A stretch of DNA of 64,000 bases from Mannheimia sp041807705 (GCF_041807705.1 NZ_JBGTYY010000004.1:62001-126000), one strand, 5' to 3'; positions 1-8,145 are shown, numbered from the stretch's first letter. The notes: generated by a model from the letters alone, not told the origin. Made by a program: numbers and translations.

Positions 1-577
1 CAATCGGTACAGCAATTTTGCTGTTTAGCTCTAATACTTGATGCCCTTGCAATTTTTCTACATCCGCTTGCCAGTTTTCCCAACGTAACTCTTGGTAAAA
101 ATGGTTCAAATCCCCTGCTAATGCCCACCCTAGAAATTCTGAATAACCTAATTGAGTGTTTTCCCATTTTTTAGCTGTTGGGTGATAATAATAAACTTTG
201 CCGAGTTCTGAGCCGATTCCACCAGCGTTAATCGCGAAATAACCGCCGATTGCATCATCTGCTACCAGCAAGTGACTTGGTTGCTCGCCCGATTGTTTAA
301 ACGTTTTACCGAAGTTCCAATCAAATAAGCCACGAGGCAATTTCTCATTTCCCGAACCTAAAATGCGTAACCAACCGTGATCAATTAATACACCACCTGT
401 CTCATAAAGCATAGCCCCAAGCGGAGAGCGAGTGGAAAGCTGCATTCCGACTAACGCCGAACCTGCATCTTCAGGGTAACTAGCTAAAATCTGGTAATGA
501 TTTTTTGCTTGGGTAAACCAGTCTCTTAAAATTAACCAAGCTGAATTTTTATCTAATAATTCTTCTAAACTCTTCAT
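1..577 (-). CDS. DUF2625 family protein (3' end outside window)
   Basis: Open frame of 192 codons running off the left edge; the ATG is at 577, so only the N-terminal part is visible. The product begins MKSLEELL and contains GGVLIDHGWLRILGSG and VADDAIGGYFAINAGGIG, which I recognise as the DUF2625 family, soluble proteins of unknown function. There is no signal peptide or membrane segment. It lies 53 nt after hscB on the same strand, where hscA would normally follow in an isc operon, so it is probably read with that operon. An uptake-signal-like ACCGCTTGC lies in the gap at about 602. Family call is fairly firm; function is unknown. Confidence 0.75.
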   Translation of the reverse strand, partial: MKSLEELLDKNSAWLILRDWFTQAKNHYQILASYPEDAGSALVGMQLSTRSPLGAMLYETGGVLIDHGWLRILGSGNEKLPRGLFDWNFGKTFKQSGEQPSHLLVADDAIGGYFAINAGGIGSELGKVYYYHPTAKKWENTQLGYSEFLGWALAGDLNHFYQELRWENWQADVEKLQGHQVLELNSKIAVPI

Positions 578-630
578 TTGCAAAATTTCCTTAGAATTTG
601 ACCGCTTGCGAAAACCATACAAATATAGGA

Positions 631-1152
631 CTAATAATCAAAGAATTTTTCTTCCACTTTCTCAATCTGAATAATCAATTTTTTGAAGTAACGGAGTTTA
701 TCGGTTAAGGCATTGGCTGTTTGCCATTGTTCTAAATTTAATTCTGTTTCAAGCTGTTGAATAACTGCTTTTTGTTCTGTTTTGATCTGTTTTAAAAAAG
801 CGGTTAATTCTGTTTCATCTTTACGGTGTTCGATGGTTTCGAGCTTTTCGTGCCATTCCAGTTGTTGCATTAAGAAATCCACATCCCGCATACTTTTTTC
901 TTCGAGATTTTTTGCTTCACCTGTATGAATTTCAATAATCGCTTCTGCTCGTAAAATCGGATCTTTAAGGATATTTAAGGCATCGTTCACATCTGCCGAT
1001 TTTTGCACCGCTTCTAGCTGTTCAGCACTTGATTTGTGCGCAAAATTATCCGGGTGGAGCTGTTTTTGTAAAGCAAGATAATGCTCAGAAAGCTGGGCGT
1101 TATCAACTTGGAATTGAACAGGCAGATCAAAAAGCGTAAATGGGTTACTCAT
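631..1152 (-). CDS. hscB: Fe-S assembly co-chaperone HscB (Hsc20)
   Basis: J-domain co-chaperone that brings IscU to the Hsp70 HscA and stimulates its ATPase during transfer of Fe-S clusters in the cytoplasm. At 173 aa it matches the family length. The N-terminal J domain has the diagnostic HPD at residues 33-35, and the C-terminal half is the helical, charged IscU-binding domain. The start ATG at 1152 has a GGAG ribosome site (TAAGGAGAATAA) and lies 9 nt after iscA, so the two are co-transcribed. HscA and ferredoxin are not next in line inside the window. Confidence 0.95.
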   Translation of the reverse strand: MSNPFTLFDLPVQFQVDNAQLSEHYLALQKQLHPDNFAHKSSAEQLEAVQKSADVNDALNILKDPILRAEAIIEIHTGEAKNLEEKSMRDVDFLMQQLEWHEKLETIEHRKDETELTAFLKQIKTEQKAVIQQLETELNLEQWQTANALTDKLRYFKKLIIQIEKVEEKFFDY

Positions 1153-1161
1153 TTATTCTCC

Positions 1162-1485
1162 TTACACACTAAAACTTTCGCCACAACCACATTCATTTTT
1201 GACATTTGGGTTAGTGTATTTAAAGCCTTCATTTAAGCCCTCTTTTACGAAATCTAATTGCGTGCCATTAAGATAAGTGAGGCTTTTTTCGTCCACAATT
1301 ACTTTTACTCCGTGTTGCTCAAATACGTGATCGTCTTCATTTAATACATCAACAAATTCCAGCACATAGGCTAAGCCTGAACAACCCGACGTTTTCACGC
1401 CAAGTCTTAAACCTATACCTTTGCCTCTGTTTTCTAAGAATGTACGAACTCGGTTTGCGGCGGCTTCTGTTAAGGTAATACTCAT
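1162..1485 (-). CDS. iscA: A-type Fe-S carrier IscA
   Basis: A-type carrier/scaffold protein that receives Fe-S clusters and delivers them to apo-targets. The 107-aa product has the three conserved cluster cysteines, C35 (TSGCSGLAY) and C99/C101 in the C-terminal CGCG motif, exactly as in the family. It sits between iscU and hscB in the usual order. The 108-nt gap towards iscU contains an inverted pair of uptake signals that could form a strong stem-loop and lower expression of iscA-hscB relative to iscU. Confidence 0.96.
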   Translation of the reverse strand: MSITLTEAAANRVRTFLENRGKGIGLRLGVKTSGCSGLAYVLEFVDVLNEDDHVFEQHGVKVIVDEKSLTYLNGTQLDFVKEGLNEGFKYTNPNVKNECGCGESFSV

Positions 1486-1527
1486 AGGTGTCCTTATGTG
1501 AATGGATTAAATCAAGATAGAAATAGC

Positions 1528-1582
1528 AAATGCAAGCGGTAAAATTTTGCAAATTTTTTGCAAAAATCGACCGCTTGCATTT
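1528..1582. repeat. Inverted pair of uptake-signal-like sequences, stem-loop
   Basis: AAATGCAAGCGGT at 1528-1540 and its exact reverse complement at 1570-1582 flank an AT-rich core with TTTGCAAA-like internal complementarity. The arms carry the Pasteurellaceae uptake core with G for A at the first base. In RNA this would fold into a long hairpin inside the isc transcript between iscU and iscA. There is no long U-run on the minus strand, so it could be an RNA-processing or attenuation point rather than a full terminator. Confidence 0.75.
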
Positions 1583-1593
1583 ATTGTATCATA

Positions 1594-1977
1594 TTACTTC
1601 GCTTGTTTTTCTTTATAGTCTGCGATCGCTGCTTTAATCGCATCTTCTGCAAGAATTGAGCAGTGAACTTTTACCGGTGGTAATTCAAGCTCTTCTGCGA
1701 TATCGCTGTTTTTAATTGCACCCGCTTCATCTAAAGATTTGCCTTTCACCCACTCTGTAATTAACGAACTTGATGCGATTGCAGAACCACAACCGTAAGC
1801 TTTAAAACGTGCATCTTCAATGATACCCTGCTCGTTTACTTTAATTTGTAAACGTAAAATATCACCACACGCAGGTGCACCTACCATACCTGTGCCTACA
1901 TCTGATGCTTCTTTATCAAATGTACCCACGTTACGTGGATTTTCGTAATGATCAATTACTTTCTCGCTATATGCCAT
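1594..1977 (-). CDS. iscU: Fe-S cluster scaffold IscU
   Basis: Scaffold on which IscS-derived sulfur and iron are assembled into [2Fe-2S]/[4Fe-4S] clusters. The 127-aa product is nearly canonical: cluster ligands C37 (GAPACGD), C63 (YGCGSA) and C106 (VHCS), and the HscA-recognition motif LPPVK at 99-103. It is third in the isc operon, 115 nt after iscS; that gap holds a palindromic repeat. Start ATG 1977 has an AAGGAAC ribosome site. Confidence 0.97.
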   Translation of the reverse strand: MAYSEKVIDHYENPRNVGTFDKEASDVGTGMVGAPACGDILRLQIKVNEQGIIEDARFKAYGCGSAIASSSLITEWVKGKSLDEAGAIKNSDIAEELELPPVKVHCSILAEDAIKAAIADYKEKQAK

Positions 1978-2015
1978 TTTGATGTTCCTTCTATTTCAGG
2001 TTCAGGCGAAAAATA

Positions 2016-2085
2016 TTTCGTCCCTACATTCAATTTAATATTTATGATGAAACCGTATTTTGTAGGGGCAAATTATCATTTGCCC
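2016..2085. repeat. GTAGGGGC-type palindromic repeat (iscS-iscU gap)
   Basis: TTTCGTCCCTACA at 2016-2028 is matched by inverted TGTAGGGGCA at 2061-2070, and within the right end GGGCAAAT/ATTTGCCC (loop TATC, about 2066-2085) is a perfect 8-bp hairpin. The same vocabulary (TTCGTAGGGGC ... GCCC, TCCCTACGAA) recurs at 54815-54890 between fruK and fruA, so this looks like a dispersed REP/MITE-like family. It lies inside the isc operon and does not obviously end transcription. Confidence 0.6.
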
Positions 2086-2092
2086 ACAACAA

Positions 2093-3313
2093 TTAATGGT
2101 GATTCCATTCGATTTTGCTTAAATCCACACCGTCTTTAAACATTTCCCAAAGTGGAGAAAGTTCACGTAATTTCACAATCGCTTTTTTCACGATTTCGAT
2201 AGTGTGATCGATTTCTTCTTCGGTTGTCCAACGACCTAAAGTGAAACGAATTGAGCTGTGTGCTAATTCATCATCACGGCCGATAGCACGTAATACATAA
2301 GAAGGCTCTAAACTTGCAGAGGTACAGGCTGAACCTGATGATACTGCGATATCACGTAATGACATCATTAAAGACTCACCTTCAACAAAGTTAAAGCTGA
2401 TATTTAAGTTTGAATCAATACGTTTACCTTCTTCCATTGAACCGTTTACATAAACTTCTTCAATATCTTTAAAGCCATTGTATAAACGATCACGAAGCGC
2501 TCTTAAACGTGGCATTTCAGTTGCCATTTCTTCTTTTGCGATACGGTAAGCTTCACCCATACCCACAATTTGATGAACAGGTAATGTACCTGAACGCATA
2601 CCACGCTCGTGACCACCACCGTGAATGATCGCTTCTAAACGAACACGTGGTTTACGACAAACATATAAACCGCCGATACCTTTTGGTCCGTATAATTTGT
2701 GGCTTGAGAAAGACATTAAATCAACATTTAAGTCTTGTACATTCACTTCGATTTTACCAACAGATTGCGTTGCATCCACGTGGAAAATGATTTTTTTCGC
2801 ACGGCAGATTGCACCAATCTCTTTAATTGGCTGAATCACGCCCATTTCGTTATTTACGTGCATTACTGATACTAAAATGGTATCCGGACGAATTGCCGCT
2901 TCAAATTTTGCTAAATCTAATAAACCGTCTTCTTCAGGGTCTAAATAAGTTACTTCAAAACCTTCACGCTCTAATTGACGACAAGTATCTAATACTGCTT
3001 TATGCTCGGTTTTCACAGTGATAATGTGTTTACCTTTAGTTTGGTAGAAATGTGCAGCCCCTTTAATTGCAAGGTTGTCTGACTCTGTCGCACCTGAAGT
3101 GAACACGATTTCACGGCTATCTGCACCGATTAAATCTGCAATTTGATTACGAGCCACATCAACCGCCTCTTCTGCTTCCCAACCAAATTTGTGTGAACGA
3201 GAAGCCGGGTTACCAAAGATACCGTCTTTGGTCATATATTCCATCATTTTTTTCGCAACACGTTCGTCCATTGGCGTGGTTGCTGCATAGTCCAAATAAA
3301 TTGGTAATTTCAT
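2093..3313 (-). CDS. iscS: Cysteine desulfurase IscS
   Basis: PLP-dependent cysteine desulfurase that supplies sulfur for Fe-S clusters and tRNA thiolation. At 406 aa it matches the IscS (not SufS) class. The PLP lysine is K206 in FSSHKLYGPKG, the cofactor-contact histidine is in TEHKAVLDT (about H104), and the persulfide cysteine is C330 in SSGSACTSASLEPS on the flexible loop. It is second in the operon, 56 nt after iscR, with an uptake signal in the gap (about 3338). Confidence 0.97.
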   Translation of the reverse strand: MKLPIYLDYAATTPMDERVAKKMMEYMTKDGIFGNPASRSHKFGWEAEEAVDVARNQIADLIGADSREIVFTSGATESDNLAIKGAAHFYQTKGKHIITVKTEHKAVLDTCRQLEREGFEVTYLDPEEDGLLDLAKFEAAIRPDTILVSVMHVNNEMGVIQPIKEIGAICRAKKIIFHVDATQSVGKIEVNVQDLNVDLMSFSSHKLYGPKGIGGLYVCRKPRVRLEAIIHGGGHERGMRSGTLPVHQIVGMGEAYRIAKEEMATEMPRLRALRDRLYNGFKDIEEVYVNGSMEEGKRIDSNLNISFNFVEGESLMMSLRDIAVSSGSACTSASLEPSYVLRAIGRDDELAHSSIRFTLGRWTTEEEIDHTIEIVKKAIVKLRELSPLWEMFKDGVDLSKIEWNHH

Positions 3314-3369
3314 TGTTACTCCTAGTTAAAACAACTTACAAGCGGTTGTTTTTATTAAAAATTTTGTAA

Positions 3370-3822
3370 TTAGTGATGATGAGGATGTTCGTGACAATGC
3401 TCTTTTTCACAATCGTGATCAGCGTGTTCTGCAGCTAAGTCTGCTACTGAAATTGTCCCTAAAAACTGCTCAATTTGATCTTCTAATCGCTCCCACAAAG
3501 AATGCGTTAAACATTGAGAATCTTTACGGCAGTTACCGCTACCTTTACATTTGGTTACATCAATATTTTCGTTTACCGCAGAAATAATCATTCCTACGCT
3601 AATCTCTTCCGGCTTTTTGCCTAACTGATAGCCGCCGCCCGGTCCTCGAACGCTCTGCACAATGCCATCACGGCGAAGCTGTGCAAAAAGCTGCTCTAAA
3701 TAAGAAAGGGAAATCGCTTGGCGATCTGAAATATCCGCTAAACTCACAGGCTCTAATTTGCCGTGTAAGGCAATATCGATAATAGCCGTTACTGCATAAC
3801 GCCCTTTTGAGGTAAGTTTCAT
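3370..3822 (-). CDS. iscR: Rrf2-family Fe-S regulator IscR
   Basis: Fe-S-sensing transcription factor; with its [2Fe-2S] cluster bound it represses its own operon. The 150-aa product has an N-terminal winged helix and the cluster ligands C92, C98, C104 with H107, at the same positions as in E. coli IscR. An unusual feature is the C-terminal tail, rich in His/Cys/acidic residues (DCEKEHCHEHPHHH), a possible metal-binding extension. First gene of the operon; a good IscR type-1 site lies upstream at 3878-3902, supporting autoregulation. Confidence 0.96.
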   Translation of the reverse strand: MKLTSKGRYAVTAIIDIALHGKLEPVSLADISDRQAISLSYLEQLFAQLRRDGIVQSVRGPGGGYQLGKKPEEISVGMIISAVNENIDVTKCKGSGNCRKDSQCLTHSLWERLEDQIEQFLGTISVADLAAEHADHDCEKEHCHEHPHHH

Positions 3823-3877
3823 AAAATATCCTCATAGTTTATCCAGAAAACCTCTGGAGCAATGTGTAAATTTTGAT

Positions 3878-3902
3878 ATAACCAACTAATTTAGTCAATC
3901 AT
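3878..3902 (-). promoter_or_regulatory. IscR type-1 operator in the iscR promoter
   Basis: ATAACCAACT AATTTAGTCAATCAT matches the IscR type-1 pattern ATASYYGACTRWWWYAGTCRRSTAT at about 21 of 25 positions. It overlaps a minus-strand TTGACT (3893-3898) that could be the -35 of iscR, about 55-80 nt upstream of the iscR start. The arrangement is what holo-IscR autorepression needs. Site recognised from known consensus; occupancy is inferred. Confidence 0.75.
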
Positions 3903-4036
3903 TTAGCACTAATTAGTGTGAAAGGTTTTATATATTAAAAAAATGCAAAAATAGTGAAATCTATTATACGAAAAAATAACTCAAAATACCAAAAAATAAA
4001 CCTTTATAGACAATATAATTGTATTACTATTCATAT

Positions 4037-4055
4037 CAACTGATCGGAACAGTTG
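4037..4055 (+). promoter_or_regulatory. FadR-like operator upstream of fadL
   Basis: CAACTGATCGGAACAGTTG is palindromic at all but the centre and one base pair, and its 17-nt core matches the FadR-type AACTGGTCNGACCAGTT at about 15 positions. It lies 125 nt before the fadL start. A fadR gene is present in this window (62130-62855). The rest of the 357-nt iscR-fadL gap is AT-rich with no further gene visible. Confidence 0.6.
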
Positions 4056-4179
4056 AAATTTTGCAAAATTTGATTGATAGCATACGTCTTGCTCTCTAAA
4101 ATCAGTGCGTTATAACATTTTAACAATCCAAATTCTTTATTAAAACTCACTATTTTTCATATTATTTAAGAGACTTATT

Positions 4180-5514
4180 ATGAAAATTTTTTCAAAAACA
4201 TTACTTGCATCATTAGTTACACTTTGTTCAGCAGGCACTGCTCACGCAGCTGCATTCCAATTAGCCGAAATTTCAACCTCAGGTTTAGGTAGAGCTTACG
4301 CTGGTGATGCAGCTGTAGCGGATAATGCTTCTGTAGTTGCAACCAACCCTGCATTAATGACATTATTCAAACAAACTGAGCTTTCGGCGGGTGGAATTGT
4401 TGTAAATGCAGACGTTGATGTTGATGGTACACTCGGTGGCGTATTCAAGGCTTCACAAAAAAATATTATTCCTACAGCTGTAGTACCAAATTTATACATT
4501 GTCTCCCCAATCAATGACCGTTTTGCTATTGGTGGTGGAGTAAATGTAAACTACGGGTTAAAATCTCGTTTTGCTCCTGACTATGCTGCAGGCGTTTATG
4601 GAGGTAATACTCAACTTCAAGCTATCAATTTTAATTTAAGTGGTGCATATAACTTAGGTTACGGATTTAGTGCTGGTGCTGGCTTAAATGTTATCTATTC
4701 TAAAGCGGAATTTATCCGTCATTTAGGTGTTGGTGGTAAAGTATTAGCTTCACGTTTAGCACATCTCCCCTCATCAGCAGCAGCTTCTCTTGATCAAATG
4801 GAAAATGGTACAGAAGTTTCTCGTGTACACGGCGATGAATGGAGCTTAGGCTGGAATGCAGGTTTAATGTATGAAATAAATGAGAGAAACCGCTTTGGTG
4901 TTGCTTATCACTCAGCAGTTAATGTGAAGTTTAAAGGCCATTACTCAAATGCCTTCCCAACAGTGTTTAATGGATTATTAGCTATTCCAGCTATTGCAGC
5001 GCAAGCCCCTATTAGCCAAGCAACTGCCGGTCAAGAAATTCCTGGTCGTTTAACATTACATCTTCCAGCTTACTGGGAAATTTCAGGTTATCACAAATTA
5101 ACCGAAAAATTAGCAATGCAATATAGCTATAAACATACTGAATGGGAAAAATTTAAAGCTTTAACTGCTTACGGCGAATCAGGTAATGTGCTTCTTCATA
5201 AAGAAGAAAATTACAATAATTCTTCACGTGTTGCGCTAGGTTTCTCTTATGATGTAAATGAGGTATTAACCTTACGCACAGGTATTGCTTATGATGAAAC
5301 AGCAAGTGTAAGAAGTCCATCTATTTCAATCCCTGATACAGATCGTACTTGGTATACACTTGGTGCAACTTACCGTTTCACTCCAAATCTTTCTGCTGAT
5401 TTAGGCTATGCTCATCTTAGAGGTTCAAAAAATACTTTTAAAGAAGGTAGTGGTATATTTAATGTGAAATCACGTGCAAACCTTTACGGTTTAAATGTAA
5501 ACTACAAATTCTAA
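4180..5514 (+). CDS. fadL: FadL/OmpP1 family outer-membrane long-chain fatty acid transporter
   Basis: Outer-membrane beta-barrel that takes up long-chain fatty acids and other hydrophobic compounds. The 444-aa product has a clear signal peptide ending in AHA-AAFQ (cleavage about residue 24), the FadL-type N-terminal plug region (LGRAYAGDAAVADNASVVATNPA, with the family's NPA turn), alternating beta-strands and a terminal aromatic (NVNYKF-stop) as in barrel proteins. It is monocistronic: FadR-like operator upstream, strong terminator just after the stop. The Haemophilus homologue is known as OmpP1. Confidence 0.9.
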   Translation: MKIFSKTLLASLVTLCSAGTAHAAAFQLAEISTSGLGRAYAGDAAVADNASVVATNPALMTLFKQTELSAGGIVVNADVDVDGTLGGVFKASQKNIIPTAVVPNLYIVSPINDRFAIGGGVNVNYGLKSRFAPDYAAGVYGGNTQLQAINFNLSGAYNLGYGFSAGAGLNVIYSKAEFIRHLGVGGKVLASRLAHLPSSAAASLDQMENGTEVSRVHGDEWSLGWNAGLMYEINERNRFGVAYHSAVNVKFKGHYSNAFPTVFNGLLAIPAIAAQAPISQATAGQEIPGRLTLHLPAYWEISGYHKLTEKLAMQYSYKHTEWEKFKALTAYGESGNVLLHKEENYNNSSRVALGFSYDVNEVLTLRTGIAYDETASVRSPSISIPDTDRTWYTLGATYRFTPNLSADLGYAHLRGSKNTFKEGSGIFNVKSRANLYGLNVNYKF

Positions 5515-5532
5515 TTTAATGAATTAATGTGA

Positions 5533-5567
5533 AAAGAGGTGTAAACTAAATTACACCTCTTTTTTTA
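5533..5567 (+). terminator. Rho-independent terminator of fadL
   Basis: AGAGGTGTAA (5535-5544), loop ACTAAA, then TTACACCTCT (5551-5560) followed by a run of T. Perfect 10-bp stem, 20 nt after the fadL stop. Confidence 0.9.
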
Positions 5568-5578
5568 TTGGATTAAAA

Positions 5579-6133
5579 ATGAAATCTCAAATTTACTACG
5601 ATTATTACCAAAGCCCTATCGGGCAATTACTACTTTTAGCAAAAGAAGAAGGCTTAATTTATATTGAATTAGGGCAAGAGCAGCAAACCACATCACTTGA
5701 TAATTTCTTTCCGACTAAAGTGGCAAGCGGTGCAATTTTAGAAATTTTTTGCAAAACCAAAGAGATTTTAGACCGCTATTTTGCCGGCGAGCCCGTGAAT
5801 TTTCATCAATTGGATTTTCTTGCTCCGCAAGGCACACCATTCCAGCAATCAGTTTGGAAAATATTGCGTGAAATTCCTTACGGGCAAACTACTACTTATG
5901 GCGAAATTGCAAATCAATTAGGCAAGCCAAGTGCGATGCGAGCCGTTGGCGGTGCAGTTGGGCGAAACCCAATTTCGATTTTAGTGCCTTGCCACCGAGT
6001 ATTAGGGAAAAATCAAGCCTTAACCGGATTCGGCGGTGGATTACCGAATAAACGTTTTCTACTACAGCTTGAAGGCATTGCCTATAAAGATAAAGGCATT
6101 GAATTTGTCAAACCGAAAACTAAGAAATGGTAA
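5579..6133 (+). CDS. ogt: Methylated-DNA--protein-cysteine methyltransferase
   Basis: Suicide repair enzyme that moves the alkyl group from O6-alkylguanine to its own cysteine. The active-site PCHR is at 137-140 (C138), preceded by the recognition helix RAVGGAV (121-127, Arg finger R121) and the GQTTTYGEIA stretch typical of the family. At 184 aa it resembles Ogt and lacks the Ada N-terminal regulatory domain. An uptake-like GCAAGCGGT is embedded at about 5723. Stands alone between the fadL and arcB terminators. Confidence 0.92.
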   Translation: MKSQIYYDYYQSPIGQLLLLAKEEGLIYIELGQEQQTTSLDNFFPTKVASGAILEIFCKTKEILDRYFAGEPVNFHQLDFLAPQGTPFQQSVWKILREIPYGQTTTYGEIANQLGKPSAMRAVGGAVGRNPISILVPCHRVLGKNQALTGFGGGLPNKRFLLQLEGIAYKDKGIEFVKPKTKKW

Positions 6134-6187
6134 ACAGCTGTACGTTGAATTTTGCTAGCGCAAGCATCCACGCTTGTGCTTATATAT

Positions 6188-6216
6188 AAAAAATGGCACA
6201 AGCGGACACTTGTGCC
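6188..6216 (-). terminator. Terminator downstream of arcB
   Basis: Perfect 8-bp stem GGCACAAG (6195-6202) / CTTGTGCC (6209-6216); read on the minus strand it is followed by ATTTTTTATA. It lies between convergent ogt and arcB and may serve both. The stem contains a one-base variant of the uptake core (ACAAGCGGA). Confidence 0.8.
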
Positions 6217-6247
6217 ATCATAGCATTTCAAATTTAGCTAAACCTAC

Positions 6248-8089
6248 TTAATGGCTGGATACATATTCCTTAGCTAATTGTAAATCCATCTGCCATTTGG
6301 AATAAATCATTTCCACCCAATGTGCAATATTTTGTGCCCACTGCTCGCCATTATCAGATTGAGCAAGCTGAGCGATTTGTTGTAGTTGATGTAACCCAAC
6401 AGAAGCTAATGCTCCTTTGATTTTATGAGCTTCATCAGCCGTTAATTTACGGCTTTCGGGAGAATTGGTTATTTGCCAATCGGTTAGATAACGCTGTAAA
6501 TTTTCCAAATAAGTTGGCATTAAATCCGCAAATAACGTCATATTGGCAAGCATATTCTCTTTTCCCATTACCTCAATTAATTCATTTAGTATTGTGATGT
6601 TATAAGGTAAATTTTCAGTATTTTCTAATACAAGCGGTTGTTTTTCTTCACTTTTTTGTAAAAATTGATTATCAAAGTGATGATTTAGGCAATTCACTAA
6701 CGCCTCTAAAGATAAAGGCTTACGAAGTACATCGTCCATACCCTGTGCTTGGTAATCTTGTTGGCTCTGAATAACATTCGCCGTTAGGGCAATAAGTAGT
6801 GGTAGATACTCTATTTCCTCATTTTCATAACGGCTTCTTAATGTTTGTGCAATATCAAAACCCGTCATATCTGGGAGCTGAATATCTAATAAAATTAGGT
6901 CGTAGCTATTTTGCTCAAAACGTTTAAAAGCCTCTGCACCCGTCATTGCAACATCAACCTCACAGCCGACTTTTTCCAACATTGCTTGAGCAACCACCAC
7001 ATTCATTTCAATATCTTCAACTAAAAGCACTTTTAATCCGTGCTTTTGAATAGCTAATTCGGGCTTGGTTTCTGTGCTTTCCGCTTGAATGGTTAAAGTA
7101 AAGGTTGAGCCTTGATTTTCTTGGCTTTTTACCGTTAAATCGCCGCCCATCAGCTTCGCAATCCGTTTTGAAACCGATAAACCAATGCCGCTTCCTTGTG
7201 CTTTTTTCTCTTTCGAGTTTTCAGCTTGGTAGAACATATCAAAAATTTTGCGTTGATCTTTTTCAGGAATACCAATGCCTGAATCCGCCACGCTAAAGCT
7301 AAATTGCTCTTTCTCTAATTGGTAAATTTCTAGCAAAATTTGACCGCTTGTTGGGGTAAACTTTACTGCATTACTGATTAAATTCCATAAAATTTGGCTT
7401 AGGCGAGCATAGTCTGTGTAAATATATTTAGGTAAATTCGGCGGATAGGTTAATTTAAACTCAATATTTTTATTGCCCGCCATAAAGTTACCGAAATTGG
7501 CGATATCTTGAATGAGTTGCTCAAATTCCACCTCTTTTCTAAACAGCTCAATACGGCTGCTGTCAATTTTTTCTAGGTCGATAATATCGCCAAAAATATG
7601 AGCCAATGTCGTTGCACTCATATTGATGGTTTTTAGATACTCTTGTTGCTTTTCGCTTTGTTGTTCATCAAGCAAAATTTGGCTTAAGCCAATAATGCCA
7701 TTTAGTGGAGTGCGTAACTCGTGGCTGATGGTTGCCATTAAAATGGTTTTATCACGGTTATTTTTCTCTAATTTTGCGTGGAGATAAGCGTCTTGTTCTC
7801 GTAGTTCTTCTAAATCTTTTACTGCTTTTTCTAATCGTAAACGAGAACGTTCCAACTTTTCGACCAAAAGGGTGAAAAAATAGAGTACAAAAGGAGCAGA
7901 AATCAAGCCAAATGCGATAGAACGGAGAATATCCATCACCACAACTTGTCCGATGAATAGGTAGGTTAATCCACTTTGAATTAAAATTGCAGAAACCGCC
8001 ACAATAAAAAAGCCAAGTAGAGAAGCTTTTAACCGCCCGAGTTTCAGCACCCAATTTACATATTTTTGACTAAATTTTTTAACTTGCAT
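6248..8089 (-). CDS. arcB: Aerobic respiration control hybrid sensor kinase ArcB (short form)
   Basis: Inner-membrane sensor kinase that phosphorylates ArcA according to the redox state of the quinone pool. Two membrane segments lie at about 25-45 and 60-80, a short coiled linker at 80-115, then HisKA (H123 in SHELRTP), HATPase (N box, GIGIP, GSGIGLS), a receiver (D402 in LILLD) and an HPt domain (H555 in DEAHKIKG). At 613 aa it is much shorter than enterobacterial ArcB (about 780): the PAS domain and linker cysteines are absent, as in Haemophilus. I use ATG 8089, with GAAG before it, rather than an in-frame TTG at 8098. Confidence 0.92.
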   Translation of the reverse strand: MQVKKFSQKYVNWVLKLGRLKASLLGFFIVAVSAILIQSGLTYLFIGQVVVMDILRSIAFGLISAPFVLYFFTLLVEKLERSRLRLEKAVKDLEELREQDAYLHAKLEKNNRDKTILMATISHELRTPLNGIIGLSQILLDEQQSEKQQEYLKTINMSATTLAHIFGDIIDLEKIDSSRIELFRKEVEFEQLIQDIANFGNFMAGNKNIEFKLTYPPNLPKYIYTDYARLSQILWNLISNAVKFTPTSGQILLEIYQLEKEQFSFSVADSGIGIPEKDQRKIFDMFYQAENSKEKKAQGSGIGLSVSKRIAKLMGGDLTVKSQENQGSTFTLTIQAESTETKPELAIQKHGLKVLLVEDIEMNVVVAQAMLEKVGCEVDVAMTGAEAFKRFEQNSYDLILLDIQLPDMTGFDIAQTLRSRYENEEIEYLPLLIALTANVIQSQQDYQAQGMDDVLRKPLSLEALVNCLNHHFDNQFLQKSEEKQPLVLENTENLPYNITILNELIEVMGKENMLANMTLFADLMPTYLENLQRYLTDWQITNSPESRKLTADEAHKIKGALASVGLHQLQQIAQLAQSDNGEQWAQNIAHWVEMIYSKWQMDLQLAKEYVSSH

Positions 8090-8102
8090 AATCTTCAAAC
8101 CA

Positions 8103-8130
8103 TAAAAAAGCAGATCTTTCGATCTGCTTA
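8103..8130 (-). terminator. Terminator of the tannase-like gene
   Basis: AAGCAGATC (8108-8116), loop TTTC, GATCTGCTT (8121-8129); on the minus strand the hairpin is followed by TTTTTTATG. Placed right after the stop of the 8146-9705 gene and before arcB, so the two genes are separate transcripts. Confidence 0.85.
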
Positions 8131-8145
8131 TTCTACGCTATTTTT

